37,260 nucleotides of DNA from Candidatus Saccharimonadota bacterium. Lineage in GTDB: Bacteria; Patescibacteriota; Saccharimonadia; Saccharimonadales; Saccharimonadaceae. The stretch spans positions 1 to 37,260 of the forward strand of contig UNSN01000004.1 of the NCBI GenBank assembly GCA_900555675.1, in the 5' to 3' direction. A program made the position numbers and the translations under genes. The notes under the pieces were generated by a model. That model was not told where the DNA came from and searched no databases. It saw only the letters and a list, made by a program, of their open reading frames with translations. Below are positions 14,785 through 23,004 of this stretch, piece after piece. Every line of letters starts with the position of its first letter. The first letter of the stretch is position 1.

Positions 14785-14790
14785 TATAAT
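14785..14790 (+). promoter_or_regulatory. -10 box of leaderless gene 14797
   Basis: TATAAT ends 6 bases before the ATG at 14797 and excludes the longer frame that is open from 14689. Confidence 0.6.
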
Positions 14791-14796
14791 TTCACT

Positions 14797-15189
14797 ATGA
14801 ACAATTACTCAAATTTTGTATTTCCGTCTGTAGTTTTTGAAGCATTTCCAATTCTGAAAAAATTGGGTTATGTTCGACAATTCGCACCACTGATACCGCT
14901 TAGTCCAGATACGACTTTTCATCTATTCGGCGGTAAGGATGGATACTTTCTTATACTAGTTATGACCGACTATGCTGACCCAATAGATCAAAGTCAAGAG
15001 TTAAAGAATATTTCTGGTGAATATGCGTTTGAATTTACTAAGCTTATCAAGCCGCATAGCAATGATGAATATATTGAGATAAAAGAAAACGACGAGATAC
15101 TTGAAGATCCAACCGTGTCAGACCCTAATAGTTACTACTGTTTTTATGTCGCCGAAACAAAACACAAAATCGATCTGCGTTATCCATAA
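14797..15189 (+). CDS. Uncharacterised protein (130 aa)
   Basis: I do not recognise this 130-residue protein. It is acidic and soluble, with many aromatic residues (FVFPSVVFEAFPILKKLGY near the start, YYCFYVAE near the end). It has alternating beta-like segments and no signal peptide, membrane helix or clear catalytic motif. The ATG at 14797 is chosen from the TATAAT box 6 bases upstream; the transcript is probably leaderless. It lies alone between the 81-residue gene and the dnaX promoter. Confidence 0.6.
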   Translation: MNNYSNFVFPSVVFEAFPILKKLGYVRQFAPLIPLSPDTTFHLFGGKDGYFLILVMTDYADPIDQSQELKNISGEYAFEFTKLIKPHSNDEYIEIKENDEILEDPTVSDPNSYYCFYVAETKHKIDLRYP

Positions 15190-15206
15190 AAAATGCCGTT
15201 TTCTGC

Positions 15207-15212
15207 TATAAT
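15207..15212 (+). promoter_or_regulatory. -10 box of dnaX-dnaB
   Basis: TATAAT. It ends 6 bases before the ATG at 15219 (mini-ORF) and 23 bases before the dnaX ATG at 15236. Confidence 0.6.
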
Positions 15213-15218
15213 TATCTC

Positions 15219-15239
15219 ATGAGGAGCATGAGGGGATGA
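15219..15239 (+). CDS. Candidate 6-codon leader ORF before dnaX
   Basis: ATG-AGG-AGC-ATG-AGG-GGA-TGA encodes MRSMRG. Its ATG lies at the leaderless distance from the TATAAT box. Its TGA overlaps the dnaX ATG as ATGA, a usual translational-coupling arrangement, and its GAGGGG serves as the dnaX ribosome-binding site. Expression is unproven. Confidence 0.3.
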   Translation: MRSMRG

Positions 15240-16684
15240 GTCAGGCGCTATATCGTAAATATCGCAGTCGCAGTTTGGATGAAGTTTTAGGTCAAGATCA
15301 CGTGACTAGTATTTTACGTCGAGCGTTAGAGCAGGAAAAAATTGCTCATGCGTACTTATTGACCGGCCCGCGTGGCGTAGGAAAAACATCGGTGGCGCGA
15401 ATTCTGGCGCACGAGATTAACCACTTGTCATATAATGACGATTCTTCAAACTTGGATATTATTGAAATTGACGCAGCCAGTAATAACGGCGTTGACGACA
15501 TTCGTGCTTTAAGAGAAAAAGCCCAAGTCGCGCCTGTTTCTGCGCCAAAAAAAGTTTATATCATCGACGAAGTTCATATGCTGTCAAAATCAGCATTTAA
15601 CGCGCTATTAAAAACCCTGGAAGAACCGCCAGAGCACGTGGTGTTTATCTTAGCTACAACCGACGCCGACAAACTTCCAGCCACCATTCTTAGCCGTGTC
15701 CAGCAATTTTTCTTCCGCCCAATTTCGACGGAAATTATGACGCGCCAGTTAATGAATATAGCGAAGAAAGAGGGATTCGCAATTGAAGAGGACGCCGCCA
15801 GGTTAATTGCTGAACGTTCCCGCGGCGGATTCCGTGACGGCATTAGTACGCTTGACCAATTGTCAATTTTAGCAACTCCAGACCAGCCGTTGACCGCGAA
15901 TATGGTTACCGAATATTTGGGACTGAGCGACGCGACGATGCTCGGCAATTTACTGGATTCATATCCGTCCGACGACAATGAGAAAGTTTTAAACATCTTT
16001 CAGGAATTAGAAAATAGCGGCGCGAATTCAGTTGTCGTGTCGCATCAATTATTGTCAATTGCTCGCGATAGATTGCGGAAAAATCCAAACCTCGTTGGAC
16101 TGGTTCAGCAATTGATCGAGGTTGATCGACACCCGCACCCAGACTTGAAATTATTGACGATATTTATGAATAGCAATTCTCAACCGACAGAAAAGCCAGT
16201 CGCGCCAAAGAAAAATATAGCTCAAGCCACGACCCAAAAACCCGCCGAAAAACCAACGTTAATCAAGCCCGCAGAGCCAGCCAAACCGACCGAAAAGCTG
16301 ATTGAAAAAGAAGAAAAATCCGCCGAGCCAGCAAAAAAACCCGCCGCAAAACCAAAGAAAACTGACGCACCACTAGAGCTAAATTGGGAAAAAGTCATTG
16401 AAAGAGCGAAGGAAAAATCCCTCGGGCTGGCGTCATTGTTGCAGAAAAGCCAGTGGTCGTTTGACGGTGAAAAATTGACAATTTACGCAGGTTCCGCGTT
16501 TTATAAGAAAAAGCTGGACGACGCAAAAAATAAACCATTGATCTCGGAAATTATCTCAGAAGAAACCGCGATGGATTTGGAAGTTGATATAATTGGAGAG
16601 AAGAAGCCGCCAGAGGACGAAAAATTGGCGGAAATTGCAGAATTAATGGGTGGTGGCGAAGAAGTTAAGCTGGAGGATATTTAA
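15236..16684 (+). CDS. dnaX: DNA polymerase III tau/gamma subunit
   Basis: DnaX is the clamp-loader ATPase. The 482-residue protein has Walker A GPRGVGKT (44-51), Walker B YIIDEVH (108-114), sensor 1 ILATTD (139-144) and the SRV arginine finger near 153. A lid domain, a Pro/Lys/Ala-rich linker (about 320-375) and a short C-terminal domain follow. The zinc module normally found between Walker A and the EIDAASNNGV motif is missing: residues 55-78 contain no cysteine. A run of seven A (16333-16339) lies in the linker as A-AAA-AAA; a -1 shift there would give a 376-residue gamma-like product. The stop overlaps the dnaB ATG by one base. Confidence 0.95.
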   Translation: MSQALYRKYRSRSLDEVLGQDHVTSILRRALEQEKIAHAYLLTGPRGVGKTSVARILAHEINHLSYNDDSSNLDIIEIDAASNNGVDDIRALREKAQVAPVSAPKKVYIIDEVHMLSKSAFNALLKTLEEPPEHVVFILATTDADKLPATILSRVQQFFFRPISTEIMTRQLMNIAKKEGFAIEEDAARLIAERSRGGFRDGISTLDQLSILATPDQPLTANMVTEYLGLSDATMLGNLLDSYPSDDNEKVLNIFQELENSGANSVVVSHQLLSIARDRLRKNPNLVGLVQQLIEVDRHPHPDLKLLTIFMNSNSQPTEKPVAPKKNIAQATTQKPAEKPTLIKPAEPAKPTEKLIEKEEKSAEPAKKPAAKPKKTDAPLELNWEKVIERAKEKSLGLASLLQKSQWSFDGEKLTIYAGSAFYKKKLDDAKNKPLISEIISEETAMDLEVDIIGEKKPPEDEKLAEIAELMGGGEEVKLEDI

Positions 16685-18036
16685 TGGCAGATAAGAACGA
16701 AGAAGTAAAAGGGAAGATACCGCCGCAAAATTTGGACGCGGAAAAGAGTTTGCTTGGGGCGGTTTTAATTGACGAGGAAGTTTTGGCGGACGCCGCAGAG
16801 ATTACTCACCCTAGCGATTTTTACGACAAGAATCACGGATTGATTTTTGCTGGAATGATGCGGCTATTTGAAAAACATAAGCCCGTCGACCTTCTGACCT
16901 TAACTGACGAATTGAAGCGGAAGGATGAGCTGGAATTAGTTGGCGGCTCGGCATACCTGACAGAATTAACAAACTACGTCCCAACGGCAGCACACGCATC
17001 GGCTTACGCGGAGATGATTGCGCAAGCAGCGGTTCGCAGGCGTCTGATAAAAGCGAGCGGTGACATTTCCGAGCTTGGATATGACGAATCGACGACCACG
17101 CAGGAGTTATTAGAGAAGGCCGAAGCTGAACTTTTCAGCGTGTCAGACCAATCAGCCAAGCAAGATTTGGTCAGTTTGGAAAGTATTCTGACGGATAGTT
17201 TTGACCGAATTGAAGAGCTCAGTAAAAATAAAGGTTCTCTCAGAGGAGTCCGCACTGGATATCGCGATCTGGACAACATGACCGCTGGCTTGCAAAAATC
17301 AGATTTGATCATTCTGGCGGCGCGTCCAGCTATGGGTAAGACAACGCTGGTGACGAATTTGGCTTATAACGTGGCAACAATTGAAAAGAGTCCCGTCCTA
17401 TTCTTCAGTCTGGAGATGAGTAAGGAACAGCTGGTCGACCGTATGCTGGCAGATGCATCGGGTGTTGATAGCTGGAATATTCGCACCGGAAATCTGAGCG
17501 ACGAAGATTTTGCTAAATTGTCTGAAGCTATGGGTGAAATGGCTGAGGCGCCAATTTACATCGATGACACACCGGGGCTGTCAGTTTTGGAAATGCGCAC
17601 TAAAGCGCGTCGAATTGCCCACGAAAATCCATTAGGGCTAATTATCGTCGACTATTTGCAGCTTATGCAGGCCAACGGAAATCACAATGGAAACCGCGTT
17701 CAGGAAGTTTCGGAGATTTCCCGCGGACTGAAGCTTATTGCTCGCGAGCTGAATGTGCCGCTAATCGCCCTGAGTCAGCTAAGCCGTTCAGTTGAATCAC
17801 GCACGCCACCAATTCCACAACTAGCCGATCTGCGTGAATCCGGTTCTATTGAGCAGGATGCCGACATCGTGAGTTTTATTTATCGCCCCGGATATTACGA
17901 GCCTGATAACCCAGAAGTTCAGAATATTACAGACTTAATCATTGCTAAGCACCGTAACGGCCCAGTTGGCAAAGTCCAATTGTACTTCCATCCAGAACGG
18001 CTCCGTTTTATGAGCTTGGATCGCAAGCATGAATAG
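16684..18036 (+). CDS. dnaB: Replicative DNA helicase DnaB
   Basis: DnaB unwinds DNA at the replication fork. The 450-residue protein has the N-terminal helical domain (PPQNLDAEKSLLGAVLIDEE onwards, about 10-110), a linker helix region and the RecA-like domain with Walker A ARPAMGKTT (about 216-224), the LFFSLEMSKEQLVDRML segment, Walker B LIIVDYLQLM and the C-terminal DLRESGSIEQDADIV motif. Length is normal and there is no intein. It overlaps dnaX by one base (TAATG), so the clamp loader and helicase are translated from one mRNA; they also meet physically at the fork. Confidence 0.97.
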   Translation: MADKNEEVKGKIPPQNLDAEKSLLGAVLIDEEVLADAAEITHPSDFYDKNHGLIFAGMMRLFEKHKPVDLLTLTDELKRKDELELVGGSAYLTELTNYVPTAAHASAYAEMIAQAAVRRRLIKASGDISELGYDESTTTQELLEKAEAELFSVSDQSAKQDLVSLESILTDSFDRIEELSKNKGSLRGVRTGYRDLDNMTAGLQKSDLIILAARPAMGKTTLVTNLAYNVATIEKSPVLFFSLEMSKEQLVDRMLADASGVDSWNIRTGNLSDEDFAKLSEAMGEMAEAPIYIDDTPGLSVLEMRTKARRIAHENPLGLIIVDYLQLMQANGNHNGNRVQEVSEISRGLKLIARELNVPLIALSQLSRSVESRTPPIPQLADLRESGSIEQDADIVSFIYRPGYYEPDNPEVQNITDLIIAKHRNGPVGKVQLYFHPERLRFMSLDRKHE

Positions 18037-18044
18037 AATTGTGC

Positions 18045-18050
18045 TATAAT
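18045..18050 (+). promoter_or_regulatory. -10 box of leaderless gene 18058
   Basis: TATAAT ends 7 bases before the ATG at 18058. Confidence 0.6.
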
Positions 18051-18057
18051 CATACCA

Positions 18058-19518
18058 ATGAAAAAGCAAAAAGTTACCGATATATTCCTTTACCGATGGC
18101 GCTACGTTTTCGGCTATACGTTGCTGGCGCTGTTGTATATAGGGGCTATTATAGTTTCTGCGCTGCATATACCAGGGGGTTTGTCGCAAGCGGAAATCGA
18201 CATGGTCAATACGACAAATCACTTGAATTTTAGCGTCGAAGGAATCGCCGTCACAAATCTGCCATTTCATCTTCTTCAATTGCTATTTTTCAAACTGTTT
18301 GGCGTCAGCTTATTAACAATTAAAGCGCCCGCCGTAATCCTTTCGATCGCCAGCTCCGTCGCTATTTTCTTCCTCCTAAAACGCTGGTTTAAGCCATCCA
18401 CAACGATTCTATCGCTACTCATCATGGCGACAACTGGTCAATTTTTATTCATCGGACAAAGCGCAACTGTTGGCATTTTATACATCTTTTACACCGCGCT
18501 AACTTTACTTTTTGCTACATTGATTCTCCAGAAAGCCCAGAACGCCTCCATTTGGCGAATCAGCTTAGCCATCACCACGGCGCTCAGCCTTTTCACTCCG
18601 TATTTTTGGTATATCAATCTGGGACTTCTGATCATCGCCTTTCTACATCCGCATCCACGCTATTTCCTCATCTCCAGAAAACATCGCAAGTCTTGGATTG
18701 TGCCGTCCGCTATTTTATTCTCGATTGGTTGTGCGATTGGTTTTCTTTGCTATAAATCCCACGCGCTATTTTACAACCTCATCGGTATCAACGGCCTAAG
18801 TTTTGATATCGTTGCAAACCTCAGGACTTTATATTACACATACATCCGCATTTTCCCATCAGTTGTAGGGAACCAAATCACGCCAATTATGGATATCAAC
18901 GCGATGGTGCTAATCGGACTAGGACTATTCCGCAGCTTCCAAAAAATCTCCAGCGCCCGCTCGTTTATGATTTGGTCGTGGCTAATCTTAGCATTGGCGC
19001 TGCTCATCTTCCAGCCAAGCCTCACCCCAATAATCATCATCCCGCTATTTATCCTCTTGGCGGTCGGATTGGAATCCCTAATGAACATGTGGTACGGACT
19101 TTTCCCGCGCAATCCATACGCTCGCGGCACAGGACTGGTTCTTATATCAATGCTAATCATCGTTATGGTAGCAGGCGGCAGCTTCCGCTACATCGACAGT
19201 TATCGCTATTTCCCAGAAGCAGCTTCACGCTTTAATAAAGATTTATCTCTACTCCGTAAAAATACCGCGCCGACCGATTCATTCTCATTATTGGTCAGCG
19301 AAGAAGAATCGCCAATTTATGAAGCACTTAAAAAGCACAACTATCACCAGATATCAATTATCCATACAGCGCCAGCAAGCGTCGGACAGACTTTATACGT
19401 TAGCCACAGCGTAAAGTCTCAAATTCCGCAGACTTACTCTGGACACTTGTCGTCAGTAATTGTCAATGACCATAAAGACGGCGATCGCTTCTATATCTAC
19501 ACATCCGACCGCAAATAG
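18058..19518 (+). CDS. Multi-pass membrane protein, glycosyltransferase family 39-like
   Basis: The 486-residue protein has about ten membrane helices (first near 15-38, last near 358-378) and a soluble C-terminal tail of about 100 residues. The first outside loop has LSQAEIDMVNTTNHL, in the place where PMT/ArnT-type (GT39-like) transferases carry their acidic catalytic motif; here a Glu is present but the classical Asp-Glu pair is not. Such enzymes move a sugar from a polyprenyl phosphate to a protein or lipid outside the membrane. The overall architecture supports the call; the substrate is unknown. Translation is probably leaderless. The ybaB-recR promoter begins right after the stop. Confidence 0.55.
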   Translation: MKKQKVTDIFLYRWRYVFGYTLLALLYIGAIIVSALHIPGGLSQAEIDMVNTTNHLNFSVEGIAVTNLPFHLLQLLFFKLFGVSLLTIKAPAVILSIASSVAIFFLLKRWFKPSTTILSLLIMATTGQFLFIGQSATVGILYIFYTALTLLFATLILQKAQNASIWRISLAITTALSLFTPYFWYINLGLLIIAFLHPHPRYFLISRKHRKSWIVPSAILFSIGCAIGFLCYKSHALFYNLIGINGLSFDIVANLRTLYYTYIRIFPSVVGNQITPIMDINAMVLIGLGLFRSFQKISSARSFMIWSWLILALALLIFQPSLTPIIIIPLFILLAVGLESLMNMWYGLFPRNPYARGTGLVLISMLIIVMVAGGSFRYIDSYRYFPEAASRFNKDLSLLRKNTAPTDSFSLLVSEEESPIYEALKKHNYHQISIIHTAPASVGQTLYVSHSVKSQIPQTYSGHLSSVIVNDHKDGDRFYIYTSDRK

Positions 19519-19520
19519 GG

Positions 19521-19526
19521 TATAAT
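19521..19526 (+). promoter_or_regulatory. -10 box of ybaB-recR
   Basis: TATAAT directly after the stop of the membrane protein gene. The leader of about 20 bases holds AAGGAGG (19541-19547). Confidence 0.55.
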
Positions 19527-19550
19527 TGTAAGTGTTAAATAAGGAGGAAT

Positions 19551-19841
19551 ATGGCGTTTGATCAGGTAAAAATGCTGCAACAATTACGCAAAGCACAGAA
19601 ACAATTAGGCAAAGAAATCATCGAAGTTGAGGCTGGCGATGGCGCTGTGATCGTACAAATCACTGGCGAATTAAAGATCAAGTCTGTAAAGATTGACCCA
19701 GAAATGGTTGACTTGGAGAATATCGAAGAGTTGGAACACTGGATTGAAATCGCAGTTCGCGACGGTATGACAAAGGCTCAGGAAGTCGCTGCTGAAACTA
19801 TGAAGCCATTGATGGGCGGCTTGGGCAACTTGCCATTCTAA
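19551..19841 (+). CDS. YbaB/EbfC-family nucleoid-associated protein
   Basis: YbaB proteins are small dimeric DNA-binding proteins, often encoded next to recR or dnaX. The 96-residue product has the N-terminal helix with QLRKAQKQLGKE, the central strands (VIVQITGELKIKSVKIDPEMV) and the C-terminal helix ending in a glycine-rich tail (PLMGGLGNLPF). Length is typical. It has a strong Shine-Dalgarno and is followed by recR 4 bases after its stop, the usual ybaB-recR arrangement. Confidence 0.92.
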   Translation: MAFDQVKMLQQLRKAQKQLGKEIIEVEAGDGAVIVQITGELKIKSVKIDPEMVDLENIEELEHWIEIAVRDGMTKAQEVAAETMKPLMGGLGNLPF

Positions 19842-19845
19842 AGTC

Positions 19846-20463
19846 ATGTCAATCGACATTTTACCAAAAGCCCTGACTGCTTTAATTGATGATTTTGGTA
19901 ATCTACCTGGAGTTGGACCGCGTACGGCTGAAAGATATGCCTACGCGGTTTTACGCCGTAATCCCAAATCCGCAAAGCAATTAGCGCATTCATTAGACCG
20001 ATTGCACGACCGAGTAAAAACTTGCCCGAAGACATTTGCGTTGATCGACTCAGATAACGATGTGTCGCCTTTATACGCAGATTCGAACAGGAATAAAAAA
20101 ATCGTTTGTGTGGTTGAGGAACCATTAGATATCGTTGCCATAGAAAGAACAGGGCAGTTCCTGGGTACATACCACGTGCTGGGCGGTGTTATTTCACCAA
20201 TTGACAATATTGGACCAGAACAATTGCATATCCCAGAGCTAATTGAGCGTATAAAAACAGACGACGTTCAGGAGATTATCATCGCTACGAACGCTTCAGT
20301 AGAAGGCGAATCAACAGCACTGTTTTTGCAAAGATATATCCAAGAAGCTGGATTGAATACGACTATCACACGCTTAGCTAGAGGTATTCCAGTCGGCGTT
20401 GACCTTGAGTACGCAGACCAAATTACACTAACTCACGCGTTGGAAGGTCGAAAACAATTATAA
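19846..20463 (+). CDS. recR: Recombination protein RecR, zinc finger degenerate
   Basis: RecR acts with RecO and RecF to load RecA at gaps. The 205-residue protein has the N-terminal helix-hairpin-helix (FGNLPGVGPRTAERYAYAVL) and the Toprim domain (CVVEEPLDIVAIERTGQFLGTYHVLGG in segments, then ATNASVEGESTALFL). The region that normally holds the four-cysteine zinc finger, residues 58-84, keeps only Cys60; the other three positions are replaced. All other landmarks and the length are normal, so the protein is probably functional without zinc. It is co-transcribed with the ybaB homologue. Confidence 0.95.
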   Translation: MSIDILPKALTALIDDFGNLPGVGPRTAERYAYAVLRRNPKSAKQLAHSLDRLHDRVKTCPKTFALIDSDNDVSPLYADSNRNKKIVCVVEEPLDIVAIERTGQFLGTYHVLGGVISPIDNIGPEQLHIPELIERIKTDDVQEIIIATNASVEGESTALFLQRYIQEAGLNTTITRLARGIPVGVDLEYADQITLTHALEGRKQL

Positions 20464-20488
20464 ACTCAACAGCTTCATCACCAATAAA

Positions 20489-20515
20489 AAATACCCGCCA
20501 TCTCGGCGGGTATTT
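20489..20515. terminator. Bidirectional terminator between recR and the PKD gene
   Basis: AAATACCCGCC (20489-20499) pairs perfectly with GGCGGGTATTT (20505-20515). The A-run before it gives a strong T-run for the minus-strand gene; plus-strand termination is weaker. Confidence 0.8.
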
Positions 20516-20536
20516 CGTTACTAGCTTAGCACCTGA

Positions 20537-21598
20537 TTACATTTGGCGGCGGCTAGCGATGTAAGCGATAGTAGCTGTAGTTAGTCCACCTAGGCCTAGT
20601 GCTGACATGATCGCGTCACTTGCACCAGTCTTTGGCAATTCTGGGCTAGATGTTGGTGTTGAAGGAGTGTTTGGTGTAGGAGTTTCCTTACATTCGTCCA
20701 AGTTGGTCTTGTGAATCTTTTCGTTAAACTCTTCCTTCTTAATCTCCTTAGTGTACTTCTTGCCACCTTCTTCAATTACACAGACGATCATTTTCGGCTC
20801 TGGCTTAACCGTAACAGTTTTTTGACAGTTAGGGTTTTGCCTCTTAACTTCACCAGTTTCTTTACCGTTTACAGTAATAGTAACTGTGTAGTTGCCTTCT
20901 TTTGCGTAAGTGTATTGGATTTCTGATGAGTTAGTTGTCTTGATGTTGTTATCACCGAAGTTGTATGTGTAGCTGGTGATAGATGCGCCACCCTTGGCAG
21001 TTGCCTTAACGCTGAACTTAAAGGTGTTACGAGAAATTTCAGTTACTTGCAAAGCGTCACATGTTAGAGCAGGCTTTGCTGGAGGTGTTGTTGGGTTACC
21101 CCAAACTGGGTTACCACAGTCTTTAATCACACCAGTGATAAATGAGCCGTTATTATCAAACCATGCGTAAATATTGTAGCTCTTAGGTCCGTCAACGAAG
21201 CTCTGACCAGTTGTGTATTGGTAGTAAGTATATCCGTTTGATGTCTTGTAGCTACGTTGTGGCTGAGGTTGACGAGTACCAGCTTTAGCCTGTACGGTTA
21301 TAGCGTTTGTAGCTACAACACGACCATCAACTGTAATGTTACCATTTGCATCAACTGCACCTTCACGCATGTTTGAGCCACCTTGAACCATAGTCTCAGT
21401 AACGTACCACTCTTTGTATAGTTCTTTAATTTCTGTACGACTGTATGCTGTTTGCAATTCTGACATAGAATGTGTACCACAGTATACAACGTTAAAACTG
21501 TTACAGCCGGCAGCCTGTGAAGGTGATGCCAACCAGATTCCACCGAGCATAGCAAATCCCAGAGAGATAGCGATGCCGATTTTCTTAAATTTGTTCAT
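20537..21598 (-). CDS. LPKTG-anchored surface protein with PKD domain
   Basis: The 353-residue protein has a signal peptide (NKFKKIGIAISLGFAMLGGIWLASPSQAAG, basic start, hydrophobic core, AxA cleavage site near 30) and a Tyr/Gly/Asn-rich region of unknown fold (about 31-170). A PKD/Ig-like domain (about 195-250; YTYNFGDNNIKT, then YTYAKEGNYTVTITV) follows, then a charged segment. The sorting signal is LPKTG at 321-325, a hydrophobic helix and ASRRQM. Sortase should link it to the wall. It has its own consensus promoter and leader, and codon use is native, unlike the adhesin at 9534. A role in the cell envelope or in host contact is inferred. Confidence 0.85.
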   Translation of the reverse strand: MNKFKKIGIAISLGFAMLGGIWLASPSQAAGCNSFNVVYCGTHSMSELQTAYSRTEIKELYKEWYVTETMVQGGSNMREGAVDANGNITVDGRVVATNAITVQAKAGTRQPQPQRSYKTSNGYTYYQYTTGQSFVDGPKSYNIYAWFDNNGSFITGVIKDCGNPVWGNPTTPPAKPALTCDALQVTEISRNTFKFSVKATAKGGASITSYTYNFGDNNIKTTNSSEIQYTYAKEGNYTVTITVNGKETGEVKRQNPNCQKTVTVKPEPKMIVCVIEEGGKKYTKEIKKEEFNEKIHKTNLDECKETPTPNTPSTPTSSPELPKTGASDAIMSALGLGGLTTATIAYIASRRQM

Positions 21599-21642
21599 AA
21601 AAACTCCTCTTTTCCAGCCCTATCTTCAGGCTTTATGTCCTC

Positions 21643-21671
21643 ATACTAGCACAATCTTTATATTTTGTCAA
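21643..21671 (-). promoter_or_regulatory. Promoter of the PKD surface protein gene
   Basis: On the minus strand TTGACA (21671-21666), 17-base spacer, TAGTAT (21648-21643). The leader is about 38 bases and has GAGGAG before the ATG. Confidence 0.75.
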
Positions 21672-21794
21672 TAATAATTTATAAAAATGTTTATGTTTTT
21701 TTCGATTGCGCAGTATTTTTAATAGTCCATCACATATTATACCACTTATGTAATTAAAAACAATATATATTATATTAGAGTAAAAATCATTTGT

Positions 21795-21800
21795 TATAAT
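21795..21800 (+). promoter_or_regulatory. -10 box of leaderless gene 21808
   Basis: TATAAT ends 7 bases before the ATG at 21808. The AT-rich stretch between this box and the divergent promoter at 21643-21671 holds nothing else that I can name. Confidence 0.6.
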
Positions 21801-21807
21801 AAATAAT

Positions 21808-22788
21808 ATGCTAGATACAGCTAAACAATTTATCCAATCCGCAAACAATATAGTTATTATTCAAGCCGAAAATCCCGACGGCGACAGCCTGGGTTCAAGC
21901 TTGGCGCTGGAAGAAGTCTTAAGCGACCTAGGGAAGACTGTCACTTTATATTGTCCAGTAGATATACCGAAATATCTTCATTATATTCGCGGTTGGGATC
22001 GAGTGCAGAACGACTTTCCGTTTCAAGCTGACGCCGCGATAATTGTCGATACAAGCGCGGACGTACTTCTCAGTAAGGTATTGGAAACTCCTGGAGCGCG
22101 ACATTTTCTGGAAACGCACCCAACTCTGGTTATCGATCATCACACAGCCGAATCGACGCTCAGCTTTGATCATATTATGTTATCAGAAACCGTCGTGGCG
22201 ACCGGGGAATTGCTATATAAACTGTTCAAGCATTCCGACTGGAAGATAAATCCTCAGGCGGCCGAAGATTTATTGATAGCTATTATGAGCGATAGTCTGG
22301 GGCTTACTACGCCAAACACTACGGCTCAGACTTTTCATACGGCGGGAGAGCTTACAGAACTGGGCGCATCCAATGCGGAAATTGAAGAGCGACGACGTGA
22401 ATTTATGAAGAAATCGCCAGAAATTTTGGCTTACAAGGGAAAATTGATCGAGCGAATCGAATATTTATTAGACGGACAATTGGCGTTAGTACATGTGCCA
22501 TTCGAGGAAATTCAGCAATATAGCGACGCTTATAACCCCGGCGCGTTGATTGGTGATGAGTTGAGGCTGGTTGAAGGCGTGGCGCTTAGTTGCGTTATTA
22601 AAACTTACCCTGACGGCAAATTAACTGCGCGGCTACGAGGTAATTTACCAATTGCTGACACCGTAGCTGGATACTTCGGTGGCGGCGGTCATCCGTACGC
22701 GGCAGGATTCCGCGTATATGAAAGCTATGACGAAATCGTAAGGGAATTAGTTACGGCGACGGATAAGGCTCTACGAGAAGCAGAATAG
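21808..22788 (+). CDS. DHH-family phosphoesterase, NrnA-like (nanoRNase / pAp phosphatase)
   Basis: NrnA-type enzymes degrade 2-5 nt RNAs and dephosphorylate pAp using two manganese ions. The 326-residue protein has the DHH-domain motifs in order: NPDGDSLGSSLAL (motif I), AAIIVDTS (motif II), VIDHHTAE (motif III, the DHH) and IMSDSLGLTTPNT (motif IV). The DHHA1 domain ends in GGGGHPYAAGF. Length and order are normal for this family. The signature motifs do not tell nanoRNase from other DHH members with certainty. Translation is probably leaderless. The promoter of the next gene starts 3 bases after its stop. Confidence 0.85.
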   Translation: MLDTAKQFIQSANNIVIIQAENPDGDSLGSSLALEEVLSDLGKTVTLYCPVDIPKYLHYIRGWDRVQNDFPFQADAAIIVDTSADVLLSKVLETPGARHFLETHPTLVIDHHTAESTLSFDHIMLSETVVATGELLYKLFKHSDWKINPQAAEDLLIAIMSDSLGLTTPNTTAQTFHTAGELTELGASNAEIEERRREFMKKSPEILAYKGKLIERIEYLLDGQLALVHVPFEEIQQYSDAYNPGALIGDELRLVEGVALSCVIKTYPDGKLTARLRGNLPIADTVAGYFGGGGHPYAAGFRVYESYDEIVRELVTATDKALREAE

Positions 22789-22790
22789 TA

Positions 22791-22819
22791 TTGACATTTT
22801 ATTCTATTAGTGATATAAA
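22791..22819 (+). promoter_or_regulatory. Near-consensus promoter of gene 23005
   Basis: TTGACA (22791-22796), 17-base spacer, TATAAA (22814-22819), one of the strongest promoters in the window. Transcription from about 22826 gives a leader of about 180 bases. Confidence 0.75.
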
Positions 22820-22879
22820 TGAATACAGCTTTTGTTGACGAGTAAATCCTTATCCGAAAGCGAACCTTGACAAGCAGCC

Positions 22880-22989
22880 TAGCACGGGATGAGGTTTTAT
22901 TCCTTTTTTGAGGAGAAAATATAAAGAGGAATGGAATCTCATCCTGTGTTGAAAAGAACAACACTCAACCACATTCACGTGGGGATGAG
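22880..22989 (+). promoter_or_regulatory. Structured leader with two alternative hairpins before gene 23005
   Basis: The arm 22883-22904 pairs over 22 positions with 22927-22948 (four G-T pairs), extendable by about three pairs at the base; the loop is 22 bases. CTCATCC (22938-22944), part of the right arm, can instead pair with GGATGAG (22983-22989), together with GTGTTG/CAACAC (22946-22951 with 22959-22964). That second fold ends 3 bases before the Shine-Dalgarno AAAGGGAG (22993-23000). The two folds exclude each other. Confidence 0.6.
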
Positions 22990-23004
22990 AAGAAAGGGAG
23001 AACG

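Noticed and set aside
20537..21598. PKD surface protein as a second hairpin-rich foreign gene
   Set aside because: By eye it has native composition and no comparable series of long perfect stems.
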